Origin: Gammaproteobacteria bacterium UBA5109
GTDB lineage: Bacteria > Pseudomonadota > Gammaproteobacteria > Pseudomonadales > Pseudohongiellaceae
Length of the DNA stretch: 64,000 nt
Direction: 5' to 3'
Assembly (NCBI GenBank): GCA_002414385.1
Contig: DHZH01000001.1
Location: 431-64,430 of the forward strand
Part shown: positions 25,969 through 34,956 of the stretch, in pieces
Layout of the letters: each line of letters opens with the position of its first letter
Position numbering within the stretch: the first letter of the stretch is position 1
The notes under the pieces: generated by a model
Databases searched by the model: none
Told to the model about the DNA's origin: nothing
What the model saw: the letters and a program-made list of their open reading frames with translations, nothing else
Position numbers and translations under genes: made by a program

Positions 25969-26400
25969 ATGCAACTTTCCCGATTCACCGATTTTAGCCT
26001 GCGTGTTTTACTTTACCTGGCAATCAACCGGCAAAAGCGTGCCACCTTGCAGGAAATCGCCGATTTTTACCCCCTATCGCTGGAGCACCTGCGCAAAGTG
26101 GTACATGCACTGGCCAGAGCCGGTTATCTGCTTACCTATCGCGGCAAGAACGGGGGCATGGAGCTGGCCCGGCCACCGAAGGATATATTGATCGGAGAAG
26201 TTGTCCGGCAGTTTGAGGGGCAGGAAAATCTGGTCGACTGTGAGGGTCTGGACTGCCGGCTGGCCTCGGTCTGTTCGCTGAAAAAAGCGCTCAAGCATGG
26301 GCAGAATGCGCTATACAGCAGCCTTAATGAGTATTCCCTGGCTGACCTTGTCGAGGAAAAACCAACCATGGTGCGGCTGCTTGTCAACGATGTTGCCTGA
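25969..26400 (+). CDS. nsrR: Rrf2-family nitric-oxide-sensing repressor NsrR
   Basis: 143 residues. N-terminal winged helix begins MQLSRFTDFSLRVLLYL, close to NsrR MQLTSFTDYGLRAL. The RGKNGGMELA wing and the LVDC-x4-C-x5-C cysteines fall at 91, 96 and 102, the same numbers as the Fe-S ligands of E. coli NsrR. It should repress genes for NO detoxification until the cluster is nitrosylated. A matching operator lies upstream. It is convergent with the molybdoenzyme gene, 54 bases apart. Target genes other than itself were not found in the window. Confidence 0.92.
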   Translation: MQLSRFTDFSLRVLLYLAINRQKRATLQEIADFYPLSLEHLRKVVHALARAGYLLTYRGKNGGMELARPPKDILIGEVVRQFEGQENLVDCEGLDCRLASVCSLKKALKHGQNALYSSLNEYSLADLVEEKPTMVRLLVNDVA

Positions 26401-26454
26401 AATGTACCCGAAAGTGCTGCGCAGAACACAAAGCACTTTCAGGCACGATTGCTG

Positions 26455-27627
26455 TCAGCTGATGGTCAGGGTACGAGTGAACTGGGCGTAATTTTCCCAG
26501 CGCGAGATTTTTTCCGGCAAGTCTTCAGGTCTGGCCTGCACCTGGCCGTTAACATCAGTCACCCGGGAAACTATTTCATGCTCACCAGGGCTGGCGTTTT
26601 CCCAGGCAAAGCTGAATAGCTTCCAGGAATAACGGGTTGCACCGGGCAAAATCTCAGCCCGCTGCCAGGGACCGTTGTCAATTTTCACTTCAACACTGCG
26701 AATCGGTGTACCGTCATTCAGGACGAACCCCATGATGTTATGGCTATTGCCACTGCGGGTCACCCGGGTGATCGCTGATTTAAGCTGAATGCGGGTAACA
26801 AGACGCTCTTCCCAGCGCATTTCTCCGCCAATGTCCCGACGGCTTAAAGTGACATAATCACGCGCCATGTATTTACCGGCGAATCGCCGGTCCTGGATAT
26901 GAATCTGCTCCAGCCATTTCACGTTGGCAACGCCATACCAGCCTGGTTTCAGCAGCCTGACCGGAAAGCCGTGATAAAGCGGCAAGGGCTCACCATTCAT
27001 TTCATAGGCAATCATGACATCATCCTGCATGGCTTCATTAAAGTGCAGGGCGCGTGCGAAACTCTGTTCAACCTGGGTATCGCGGATGGTTTCCATTCCA
27101 CGATCGGCGCCATAGAAGACAATTTCAGTGCCCCCGGCCTGTATGCCGGCGTCCTGCAGGACATCACGCAGTCGACACCCGCCCCAGAGTGCATTACCCA
27201 CCAGGCCATGATAGATGCCCTGATTATTTCCGCCACATTCAAAAGCAGCTGCGATTTCCACTTTCGGATAACGCCTTAAATCGGCCATGCTGAGGGTGAT
27301 GGGATTGTCCACCATGCCGGTAATTCTGATGCGATGTGAATCGGCATTCAGTTGAGGCTGGCCATAATGCTGAACCACATAAAACTGGTCTTCATTGCGC
27401 GAGTAGAAGTCATCAATATTCTGTGTATTCTGAAAGAAAACCCCGCCACCGACTTTTGGCGGCCCGGTAAAATCGGGCGGCATATCGGTGAAAGGCACTA
27501 TCTCCTCATTTTGTCCCAGGGCTGTCTGGGAAAGAAAGGGGACTGAGCCGGTCATGGCGTAACCACCCATGAGCATGCCGCCTTTGAGTAAATTTCTTCT
27601 GCCGTTATCCTGTTCCTGTTCTGACAT
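26455..27627 (-). CDS. Periplasmic sulfite-oxidase-family molybdopterin oxidoreductase
   Basis: 390 residues. A twin-arginine signal (GRRNLLKGG) leads to Tat export. The molybdopterin domain contains the Mo-ligand cysteine in AAFECGGNN, and HGFPVRLLKPGWYG near the active site; a C-terminal Mo-co dimerisation domain (IRSVEVKIDNGPWQRAEI) follows. This is the layout of SorA/SoxC-type sulfite dehydrogenases. No cytochrome subunit gene (sorB/soxD) is next to it, so the electron acceptor and even the substrate are uncertain. AGGA lies 9 bases before the ATG. Confidence 0.85.
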   Translation of the reverse strand: MSEQEQDNGRRNLLKGGMLMGGYAMTGSVPFLSQTALGQNEEIVPFTDMPPDFTGPPKVGGGVFFQNTQNIDDFYSRNEDQFYVVQHYGQPQLNADSHRIRITGMVDNPITLSMADLRRYPKVEIAAAFECGGNNQGIYHGLVGNALWGGCRLRDVLQDAGIQAGGTEIVFYGADRGMETIRDTQVEQSFARALHFNEAMQDDVMIAYEMNGEPLPLYHGFPVRLLKPGWYGVANVKWLEQIHIQDRRFAGKYMARDYVTLSRRDIGGEMRWEERLVTRIQLKSAITRVTRSGNSHNIMGFVLNDGTPIRSVEVKIDNGPWQRAEILPGATRYSWKLFSFAWENASPGEHEIVSRVTDVNGQVQARPEDLPEKISRWENYAQFTRTLTIS

Positions 27628-27706
27628 TATTCTTATCCTCGGGGCCGGGTTTGTATTCCAGAGATTATTCAGTGGCTATAGAGGCGAGTCAAGCAGAGCT
27701 GCCCGG

Positions 27707-29023
27707 TTATGGCTGGCGCGGACGAAAAACACTGAGTTCTTCTATTTCTGCTTCTATTTCCTGCAGTTGCTGCAGATAGGCAGGAGAAGTACGGTTGTCA
27801 TAGAGCCGGGCAAATGCTGCTTCGCTGATACCATCCGGCGGGCCCACGACAGGCATATAGGCGCTGTCTGTTTCAACAGCTGCAAAGAAGCGTTGCAAAT
27901 CCTGAGCTTGTTCCCGTGAGTCGGATGAAAGTATGCCGATCCGGGTGCCGACCATATTGGCAGTCATGTCGCTGAAACTGAATCCGGAAGAGCTGCGACT
28001 GTCATAAACTTCCTTGTATACCGCCAGTAAATTGGCCAGGTTGTCATCGGCATAGGCTGCAATTGCGGCAGAAGCGACGAGGTGACGCGGCAGATCATCA
28101 CGTGATTCGATGGTGACGCGAAGCTGCGGAGGAGTTTCCTGCAGAGTCGCATCAGACCCCAGCAGGTCCTCCAGGCTCAGTTCATTCAGGAGATAACAAC
28201 TCAGAATAAGAAAAATCACCTGATTTTCAGTTCGGGGGTCACCAGGGTCAGCCAGCGCATGGGAAAACAGTGGCACCAGAAGACGATGTAATTCTGTAGT
28301 ACGGGAGTCTGCAGCTATAGGCAGCACAGTATCATGCAGTACCTGCTGATAGGCTAGCAGCCGTTGTGAGCTTGCCGGGTCAATCAGTAGCCGGCGCGCC
28401 TGATTCTGCACCCGGCTGATATTGGCCGAGTCCCAGTTAAGGCCGAGACCGAGGTAATCATCATCGAACTGGATTGCGGTGACAGATGAAAGCAGGCTTT
28501 CGGCAAACTGATAGTTACTTTGTTGTTGCAGGTATGTCCGGACATATTCCAGCATTGGCTCAAGGATGAATGCCGGTAACGACAAACCAGCGATGCTCAG
28601 GCTTTGCACCCGCAGAAGCTTGCCCTGGGGGACAAGACCGGCCTCATAGTTTATGTAGCGGCCAAAAACCGTTGGGCGTATGGCGAGGCTGCCGCTGAGA
28701 CTTGCAGTGTCAGGAGCAAGACTGATGCTGGCAGACAGTCCTTCAAACCAGGGGATGTTGCTGCTATTCATTTGTCTGCTGAGGTAGGCCAGTACCGCGT
28801 TAGTTTCAGCCTGATTCAATTCCAGGCGCTGAATTCCACTGGCGGTAAAGAAGCTAGGGTCATATTGCAGGATTAATTCCTGAATACTGACAATCTGCTG
28901 TTCACCAAATGTTTCAGTGGTTGGATAGTTCGCTTCGTCTTCCAGCAGGATGAAAAGCAGCAACAGGGGAAGACTGAGTAAAAACAGACCGAGGATGCCC
29001 AGGAACCAGGTAAAAATCTTCAT
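27707..29023 (-). CDS. Hypothetical inner-membrane-anchored protein
   Basis: 438 residues; I do not recognise a family. The ATG at 29023 is preferred over a TTG at 29029. One N-terminal hydrophobic helix (about 4-28, rich in Leu) anchors a large soluble, probably periplasmic region. The middle has an amphipathic beta-like section (SISLAPDTASLSGSLAI) and the later part is mainly helical, ending in a short coiled coil (LQQLQEIEAEIEEL). No cysteine-rich, catalytic or repeat motif is seen. It stands alone between two intergenic gaps. Confidence 0.7.
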   Translation of the reverse strand: MKIFTWFLGILGLFLLSLPLLLLFILLEDEANYPTTETFGEQQIVSIQELILQYDPSFFTASGIQRLELNQAETNAVLAYLSRQMNSSNIPWFEGLSASISLAPDTASLSGSLAIRPTVFGRYINYEAGLVPQGKLLRVQSLSIAGLSLPAFILEPMLEYVRTYLQQQSNYQFAESLLSSVTAIQFDDDYLGLGLNWDSANISRVQNQARRLLIDPASSQRLLAYQQVLHDTVLPIAADSRTTELHRLLVPLFSHALADPGDPRTENQVIFLILSCYLLNELSLEDLLGSDATLQETPPQLRVTIESRDDLPRHLVASAAIAAYADDNLANLLAVYKEVYDSRSSSGFSFSDMTANMVGTRIGILSSDSREQAQDLQRFFAAVETDSAYMPVVGPPDGISEAAFARLYDNRTSPAYLQQLQEIEAEIEELSVFRPRQP

Positions 29024-29137
29024 GGTCAAAGAGTATACTTGAGCGCCGTTGTTTGTGTGTAGTTGTGGGGATAATGTTTATCAAAGCGAATTAATTTGCG
29101 TTATTATGCGTCCTCATTTTCATATGCCCTGACAATA

Positions 29138-29764
29138 ATGCTTAATTACAGCCCACTCAGACAAAGCCTGATCATCAGTTTTTTGATTTTTACCGTCAGC
29201 TGCGCGAGTAATCAGTCCCAGGAAGCTTCGCAAACGAATTCCCAGTCAGTAATCCAGCAGCAGGCTCAGCAACAAAGAGCAATGCAGGAGGCTGCGCGCC
29301 AGCAAAGCCTGCGCGAACAGGAAGCTGCCCGCCTTGAAGCAGAAGCAGCAGCCCGTGAAGCTGAACTGGCAAGCCAGGAAGCAGAACGACAACGAGAGCT
29401 GGAGGCCCAGGAAGCCCGGCGTCTCGCTGAAGAAGCCAGGCAGGCGGCACAACGTGAGGCTGAAGCACTGCGCCAGGCTCGCGCTCAGGAACAGCAGGAA
29501 GCACGAATACAGGAACTGCGGGACCGGGTAGCTGAAATTAATGCCCAGGCCGAATCAATGCAGCAAGCAAACCGGGCGCTGAGTGATGCACTGGCAACGG
29601 CTGAGGCGCTTAATCAGGCACTCAGTGAAGAAAGTGAAAAATACAGTCAGGTAGATGCACAAACCGGCGAACTCAACACAGAACTTGACCAGGAAAGACT
29701 GGAGCAACTGAGTGCTGAGCTGGAGCGCTTACAGGCTGAAGCAGCGGCTCTCATGGCCCGGTAA
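29138..29764 (+). CDS. Coiled-coil lipoprotein, Ala/Gln/Glu-rich
   Basis: 208 residues from ATG 29138; an upstream TTG at 29096 is possible. A hydrophobic signal ends in TVSC, an acceptable lipobox. The remainder is one long coiled coil made largely of Ala, Gln, Glu and Arg (EAARLEAEAAAREAE-like heptads), with a break near residue 145. It is probably an envelope-spanning or peptidoglycan-associated spacer. No known family is recognised. It is divergent from the hypothetical gene on its left. Confidence 0.65.
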   Translation: MLNYSPLRQSLIISFLIFTVSCASNQSQEASQTNSQSVIQQQAQQQRAMQEAARQQSLREQEAARLEAEAAAREAELASQEAERQRELEAQEARRLAEEARQAAQREAEALRQARAQEQQEARIQELRDRVAEINAQAESMQQANRALSDALATAEALNQALSEESEKYSQVDAQTGELNTELDQERLEQLSAELERLQAEAAALMAR

Positions 29765-29780
29765 GACTGGGCGTATTAAC

Positions 29781-29809
29781 TTTGTTTGTGACCGGCGTTG
29801 TGGTAAAGT
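29781..29809 (+). promoter_or_regulatory. Possible hppA promoter
   Basis: TTTGTT (29781-29786), a 17-base spacer and TAAAGT (29804-29809). Both boxes deviate from consensus. Confidence 0.3.
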
Positions 29810-29868
29810 GCGCGGGTTTTTTTAACTCAATTTAACTCAACTTAACAAATGCTAACGGAGTAAACCGG

Positions 29869-32001
29869 ATGACGATTGCATTGATTATTATCCTCTCCCT
29901 GTTGGGTATTGGTATTGCCTTTTACTACATGAAAAAGGTTATCTCCATACCTATAGATCTGGGTCTTTCACAGGAAGAAGGTGAACGTCTGAAAACGATT
30001 CATGGCGCTATTGCTGAAGGAGCCATGGCCTTTCTGAAACAGGAATACAAATACCTGGCCGTGTTCATGATCGGGTTCGCGGTGGTCATCGCAGTATTGA
30101 TTGATGATACGCATACCCCGGATGTCAGAGAAGGCGTTTACACTGCTATTGCCTTCCTGTTCGGAGCCATCATCTCCATTTTATCCGGTTATATCGGCAT
30201 GAAAGTGGCGACTGCCGGTAATGCCCGTACTACCGTTTCCGCCCGTAATAATATTGCCGATGCCTTCGTGGCAGCCATGAATTCCGGGGCAGTGATGGGT
30301 TTTGCCCTGGTCGGTCTGGCAACACTCGGACTGATGGTTGTTTACTTGTTGATGAAGGCTCTGCTTCCGGATGTGGCTAATAATGTAACAATGGAAGTGA
30401 TTGCCGGATTCGGACTGGGCGGATCATCCATCGCCCTGTTTGCCCGTGTTGGCGGCGGTATTTTTACCAAGGCTGCTGACGTTGGTGCCGACCTGGTTGG
30501 TAAGGTTGAAAAAGGCATTCCGGAAGATGACCCACGTAACCCGGCCGTGATCGCCGATAACGTTGGTGACAATGTCGGTGATGTTGCCGGTATGGGGGCT
30601 GACCTGTTTGGTTCCTGTGCGGAGAGCACCTGCGCAGCGCTGGTTATTTCAGCCATTGCCTTTTCCGCTGACCTGAACGCCATGCTGTATCCAATCATGA
30701 TTTCTGCCGTGGGCATCCCGGTCAGTCTGGTGACCAAAATGCTGGTTCGTGTGCATACCGAAGAGCAGGTTGCTCCGGCGCTGAAAAAACTACTGATCAT
30801 TTCTTCCGTGTTAATGGCAGTGGTTATTTACTTCTTCACGATGTGGATGATTCCGGGCGAGTTTGTGATTAACGGCGAAGCCTATACTTCCATGGGTGTC
30901 TACTGGTGCTTCCTTTCAGGTCTGGTTGCCGGTCTGGCAGTTGGTCTGCTGACCGAGTATTACACTTCCGATATGTACAAGCCGGTGCAGGAACTTGCCA
31001 AGTCCTGTGAAACCGGTGCTGCGACCAATATTATCTTTGGCCTGGCACTGGGTTACAAATCTACCGTGCTGCCATATCTGGCCATTGCCGCCTCAATATT
31101 TATTTCCTGGGAGCTGGCTGGTATGTACGGTATCGCCATTGCCTCTCTGGGTATGTTGGGTACCCTGGCGATTGCCCTGACCATTGATGCCTATGGGCCG
31201 GTGGCTGACAATGCCGGCGGTATAGCGGAAATGGTTGGCCTGGATAAGGAAGTCCGTCGTCGTACTGATATTCTCGATTCAGCTGGTAATACTACTGCTG
31301 CGATTGGTAAAGGTTTTGCCATTGGTGCAGCCATCCTGACTTCACTGGCTTTGTTCGCTGCCTTCCTGACGCATTCGGAAAACCTTCTGCGTGATATCAA
31401 CGGTGAGGATTACAACCTGATCGCTTCGATTACGCTGCTGGATCCGGTTGTGTTTACCAGCCTCTTTGTCGGTGCGGTTCTGCCTTTCCTGTTTACTGCC
31501 ATGACCATGAAGTCAGTTGGTGCGGCAGCCTTTGACATGATTGAGGAAGTTCGTCGGCAGTTCCGCGAAATTCCGGGCATCATGGAAGGCCAGGGTCGAC
31601 CTCAGTACGGACTGTGTGTGGCAATTTCCACCAAGGCCGCCCTGCGTGAAATGATTGCACCGGGCGTTCTGATTATGGGAACACCGCTGGTTGTCGGCTT
31701 CCTGTTTGGTGTGCCCGCTGTCGCTGGTATCCTGGCAGGCTCTCTGGTAGCCGGTGGTGTCCTGGCGATTGCATCATCCAACAGTGGTGGTGCCTGGGAT
31801 AATGCCAAAAAATATATTGAAGCCGGAAACCTTGGTGGTAAAGGTTCTGAGGAGCATAAGGCTGCCGTTGTCGGTGACACAGTGGGTGATCCGCTGAAAG
31901 ATACTTCAGGCCCTTCCCTGAATATCCTGATCAAGCTGTCAGCGATCCTGAGTCTGGTATTCGCGCCGTTCTTCGTGAACTATGGCGGAATTCTGCTCTA
32001 G
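29869..32001 (+). CDS. hppA: Membrane-bound ion-translocating pyrophosphatase
   Basis: 710 residues with about 16 membrane helices. It couples hydrolysis of pyrophosphate to ion export. The pyrophosphate-binding DDPRNPAVIADNVGDNVGD motif and the C-terminal SSNSGGAWDNAKKYIE motif are intact. The segment GNTTAAIGKGFAIG has Ala where K-independent enzymes have Lys, placing it with the K-dependent class; whether it pumps H+ or Na+ is not resolved. GGAG (29856-29859) precedes the ATG. Confidence 0.96.
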   Translation: MTIALIIILSLLGIGIAFYYMKKVISIPIDLGLSQEEGERLKTIHGAIAEGAMAFLKQEYKYLAVFMIGFAVVIAVLIDDTHTPDVREGVYTAIAFLFGAIISILSGYIGMKVATAGNARTTVSARNNIADAFVAAMNSGAVMGFALVGLATLGLMVVYLLMKALLPDVANNVTMEVIAGFGLGGSSIALFARVGGGIFTKAADVGADLVGKVEKGIPEDDPRNPAVIADNVGDNVGDVAGMGADLFGSCAESTCAALVISAIAFSADLNAMLYPIMISAVGIPVSLVTKMLVRVHTEEQVAPALKKLLIISSVLMAVVIYFFTMWMIPGEFVINGEAYTSMGVYWCFLSGLVAGLAVGLLTEYYTSDMYKPVQELAKSCETGAATNIIFGLALGYKSTVLPYLAIAASIFISWELAGMYGIAIASLGMLGTLAIALTIDAYGPVADNAGGIAEMVGLDKEVRRRTDILDSAGNTTAAIGKGFAIGAAILTSLALFAAFLTHSENLLRDINGEDYNLIASITLLDPVVFTSLFVGAVLPFLFTAMTMKSVGAAAFDMIEEVRRQFREIPGIMEGQGRPQYGLCVAISTKAALREMIAPGVLIMGTPLVVGFLFGVPAVAGILAGSLVAGGVLAIASSNSGGAWDNAKKYIEAGNLGGKGSEEHKAAVVGDTVGDPLKDTSGPSLNILIKLSAILSLVFAPFFVNYGGILL

Positions 32002-32043
32002 GTCTTACTGCATACAATAACTTGGGTAATACCTGAGTAAGAC

Positions 32044-32071
32044 AAAAAAGGGGCTGCAAAGCCCCTTTTTT
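32044..32071 (+). terminator. Intrinsic terminator after hppA
   Basis: A-rich arm plus GGGGCT, loop GCAA, AGCCCC and a run of T. The symmetric A and T flanks would also stop transcription coming from the other strand. Confidence 0.92.
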
Positions 32072-32153
32072 ATGTTGGTTCTGCAAGCCTGCCCTGCCAG
32101 TTGCCTTTGAGGACTACTGTTATACTGAAACTAAAATCTATGGTGATTAAACG

Positions 32154-32996
32154 ATGAAGCAGAATGAAACAGAGAGCAGCCCGAATCTGTCCGGGATAAA
32201 AAATATTATTGTCGTTGCCTCAGGTAAGGGGGGTGTTGGCAAGTCAACTACCGCAGTCAATCTGGCACTGGCGCTGAAAGAGACAGGCGCAGCTGTGGGA
32301 CTTTACGATGCTGATATCTACGGGCCAAGCATTCCGACCATGCTTGGACTGCCCGAAGGGACGCGTCCAGAAATAGTTGATGAACGCACCATGAAACCGG
32401 TTGAGGCGCATGGCATCAAGTGTCACTCGGTGGGCTTTCTGGTTGATACCAATCAGGCGATGGCCTGGCGGGGTCCCATGGTTGTCGGCGCTTTCAACCA
32501 GATACTCAATGATACCCAGTGGGGGGAACTGGATTATCTGGTAGTGGATATGCCACCGGGGACCGGAGATATCCAGTTAAGTCTGGCGCAGTCTGTTGCT
32601 GTGACCGGTTCCGTGATTGTCACCACGCCACAGGATATTGCCCTGCTGGATGCCAAGCGTGGAATTGAGATGTTTGGCAAGGTCGGCGTACCGATACTTG
32701 GTGTGGTGGAAAACATGGGTCAGCATATCTGCAGTGAATGCGGACACATGGAACATATTTTCGGGGAAGGGGGGGCAGAGCGACTGGCTCAGGATTACGG
32801 CGTTAATGTACTGGCGTCTCTGCCACTGGACAGGGCCATTCGTGAGCACAGCGATGAAGGCAAGCCTATTGTAATTGCTGAGCCAGAGAGCAAAGCGGCA
32901 GGCTTATACCGGCATATTGCTGCCCAGGTCGTCAGTACGGTGCAGGACCTGAACAGCAGTCTCAGCACACCGAATATCAGCATTGTAGATGATTAA
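32154..32996 (+). CDS. apbC: Mrp/ApbC-type P-loop iron-sulfur carrier
   Basis: 280 residues. The deviant Walker A motif ASGKGGVGKSTTAVNLA, the DADIYGPSIPTMLG motif and the cluster-binding pair CSEC (ICSECGHME) define the family that delivers Fe-S clusters to apoproteins. The N-terminal MIP18 domain found in many Mrp proteins is absent. The gene overlaps the convergent darP by 4 bases. Confidence 0.92.
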   Translation: MKQNETESSPNLSGIKNIIVVASGKGGVGKSTTAVNLALALKETGAAVGLYDADIYGPSIPTMLGLPEGTRPEIVDERTMKPVEAHGIKCHSVGFLVDTNQAMAWRGPMVVGAFNQILNDTQWGELDYLVVDMPPGTGDIQLSLAQSVAVTGSVIVTTPQDIALLDAKRGIEMFGKVGVPILGVVENMGQHICSECGHMEHIFGEGGAERLAQDYGVNVLASLPLDRAIREHSDEGKPIVIAEPESKAAGLYRHIAAQVVSTVQDLNSSLSTPNISIVDD

Positions 32997-33505
32997 TCTG
33001 ACTGTTTGAGTTCGCGTAAATAGCGAAATAACTTGCGGCTGGCCTGCGGCGCTTTATTTTGTTCTGCTTCTTTTTGTGCCTGACGGATTAGTTGTCGAAT
33101 GTGCTGAATATCCAGTTCCGGGTGATCGGCAATCAGTGATTGCAGGGCAGAGTCCGAACCGGCAATCAATTCATCGCGCATCAGCTCCAGGCCCTGGAAC
33201 AACCGCCGGTCCAGATTGACTTGCTGATTCTGCTGTTGAATAACTTTTTCAATATTGTCGGTGTCAATATCGCGCATGATTTTACCTATGAATTGCAACT
33301 GACGCTTTTTTGCACCGTGTTTGTTGGGCAGGCGTTTGTATTCATCAATGGCAGACATGAGCCGGGCTGGCAGCTGGCACTTGGCGAGTAATTTTTCGTC
33401 AAGCGTCGTCAGTTGCTTGCCGAGGTCCTGTAAAGCCAGCATCTCACGTTTGCGCTGACTCTTACTGACCAGCTGATTGTCGTCGGGAAAATCCTGCTCG
33501 TCCAT
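32993..33505 (-). CDS. darP: Ribosome biogenesis factor DarP (YjgA)
   Basis: 170 residues, all helical and highly charged. The family signatures SKSQRKREMLALQDLG near the start, LPNKHGAKKRQLQFIGKIMRD in the middle and SRKLFRYLREL at the end are clear. It assists late 50S subunit assembly. The gene is 2 bases from mgtE. Confidence 0.93.
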   Translation of the reverse strand: MDEQDFPDDNQLVSKSQRKREMLALQDLGKQLTTLDEKLLAKCQLPARLMSAIDEYKRLPNKHGAKKRQLQFIGKIMRDIDTDNIEKVIQQQNQQVNLDRRLFQGLELMRDELIAGSDSALQSLIADHPELDIQHIRQLIRQAQKEAEQNKAPQASRKLFRYLRELKQSD

Positions 33506-33507
33506 AA

Positions 33508-34866
33508 TTAATAAAACAGTGTTGCCAGGCCCAGAAATGAAAGGAAGCCGATGACATCAGTGATAGTTGTCAGCACGACACTGCCAGCCAGGGCCGGGTC
33601 TATTTTCAGGCGTTTCAGGAACAGGGGCAGAAATGCCCCGGACACTGCGGCGGTAATCAGGTTGATGATCATGGCGCCGGCAAAAATATAGGCGAGTTTG
33701 TTATCGGCAAACCAGATAATGGCTATGACTGCCGCAACGACTGCCCATAAAAGCCCGTTCAGCAAGCCAACCCCGAGCTCCCGCCACATTAACCAGATTG
33801 AGTTGGTACGACCAATCTGTCCGAGTGCCATGCCCCGAATCACCAGCGTGAGGGTCTGGTTACCGGCAACGCCGCCCATGCTGGCGACTATTGTCATCAA
33901 TACTGCCAGGGCAACAACCTGATCAATGGTTTCGGAGAAGCGATTGATTACCAGTGCGGCCAGAAAGGCGGTTACCAGATTGACTCCCAGCCAGACAGCA
34001 CGGCGTTTGGCCGTTTTCAGTACCGGAGCAAAGGTATCATCTTCTTCATCAAGACCCGCCATGCTCATGAAGGAGTGATCGGCATCCTCGCGAATAACAT
34101 CAACAATATCGTCAATGGTAATACGCCCAAGAAGTTTGCCGTTCTCATCGATTACCGGCGCCGATACCCAGTCCATACGTTCAAATAACTGGGCAACTTC
34201 ATTGTCCGGCATCGACACGGGGATAGCCTCGAAGTCGGTAATCATGACTTCACCGACAGTCAGATTGGGGTCAGAAACCAGCACCTTGCGCAGCGGAAGC
34301 AGGCCAACCAGTCGGTCATCCCGGCTTACCACCAGGATGTTATCCGTCATGCTGGGAATTTCATTATGCCGACGCAGGTAACGTAATACCACGTCAAGCG
34401 TATGACTGCGCCGCACAGTGATGGTGTCGGTATTGAGCAGGCCACCGGCTGTATCTTCGGGATAGGACAGTACTGCTTCCAGCCGGTTGCGGTCCTGTTC
34501 TCCCATCGCCAGGAGAACTTCATTGATAACCTGTTCCGGCAGTTGTTGCAGAATGTCTGCCAGATCATCAGTTTCCAGTCCTTCAGTCAGGCTGGCAACT
34601 TCTTCCGGACTCAGGCGATTGAGGATGTCGGTCTGAATATCTTCATTGAGAAAATTCAGGACTTCGCCTTCATTTTCCTTGGCTACCAGTCGCCAGAGTA
34701 CTTCTCTGGATTTATGCGGGGAAGATTCGAGCAGATGAGCAATCGTTGCAGTCGGAAGATTATTGAGCATCTCCCGGACATGAACGAATGAGCCGCTGTC
34801 CAGTGCAGTACTGAGCGCTTCGAGATGCTCATGATCCTGCTTTTTATTATCGGCTGGCTGCAACAT
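33508..34866 (-). CDS. mgtE: Magnesium transporter MgtE
   Basis: 452 residues from ATG 34866 (GTG at 34872 also possible). Domains in order: the N-terminal superhelical MgtE_N domain (about 30-135), two CBS domains that sense Mg2+ (about 140-255), and five membrane helices with the pore motif GGVAGNQTLTLVIRG. It takes up Mg2+, with the cytoplasmic parts closing the channel when Mg2+ is high. Confidence 0.95.
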   Translation of the reverse strand: MLQPADNKKQDHEHLEALSTALDSGSFVHVREMLNNLPTATIAHLLESSPHKSREVLWRLVAKENEGEVLNFLNEDIQTDILNRLSPEEVASLTEGLETDDLADILQQLPEQVINEVLLAMGEQDRNRLEAVLSYPEDTAGGLLNTDTITVRRSHTLDVVLRYLRRHNEIPSMTDNILVVSRDDRLVGLLPLRKVLVSDPNLTVGEVMITDFEAIPVSMPDNEVAQLFERMDWVSAPVIDENGKLLGRITIDDIVDVIREDADHSFMSMAGLDEEDDTFAPVLKTAKRRAVWLGVNLVTAFLAALVINRFSETIDQVVALAVLMTIVASMGGVAGNQTLTLVIRGMALGQIGRTNSIWLMWRELGVGLLNGLLWAVVAAVIAIIWFADNKLAYIFAGAMIINLITAAVSGAFLPLFLKRLKIDPALAGSVVLTTITDVIGFLSFLGLATLFY

Positions 34867-34956
34867 AGTCACTGGAAAGCATCAGTTCAAAGATGCAGGT
34901 ATTATAGCAGTGCCACGACGGCAAAGCCTTAGAATATAAGGAAGCTCTGAATAATT

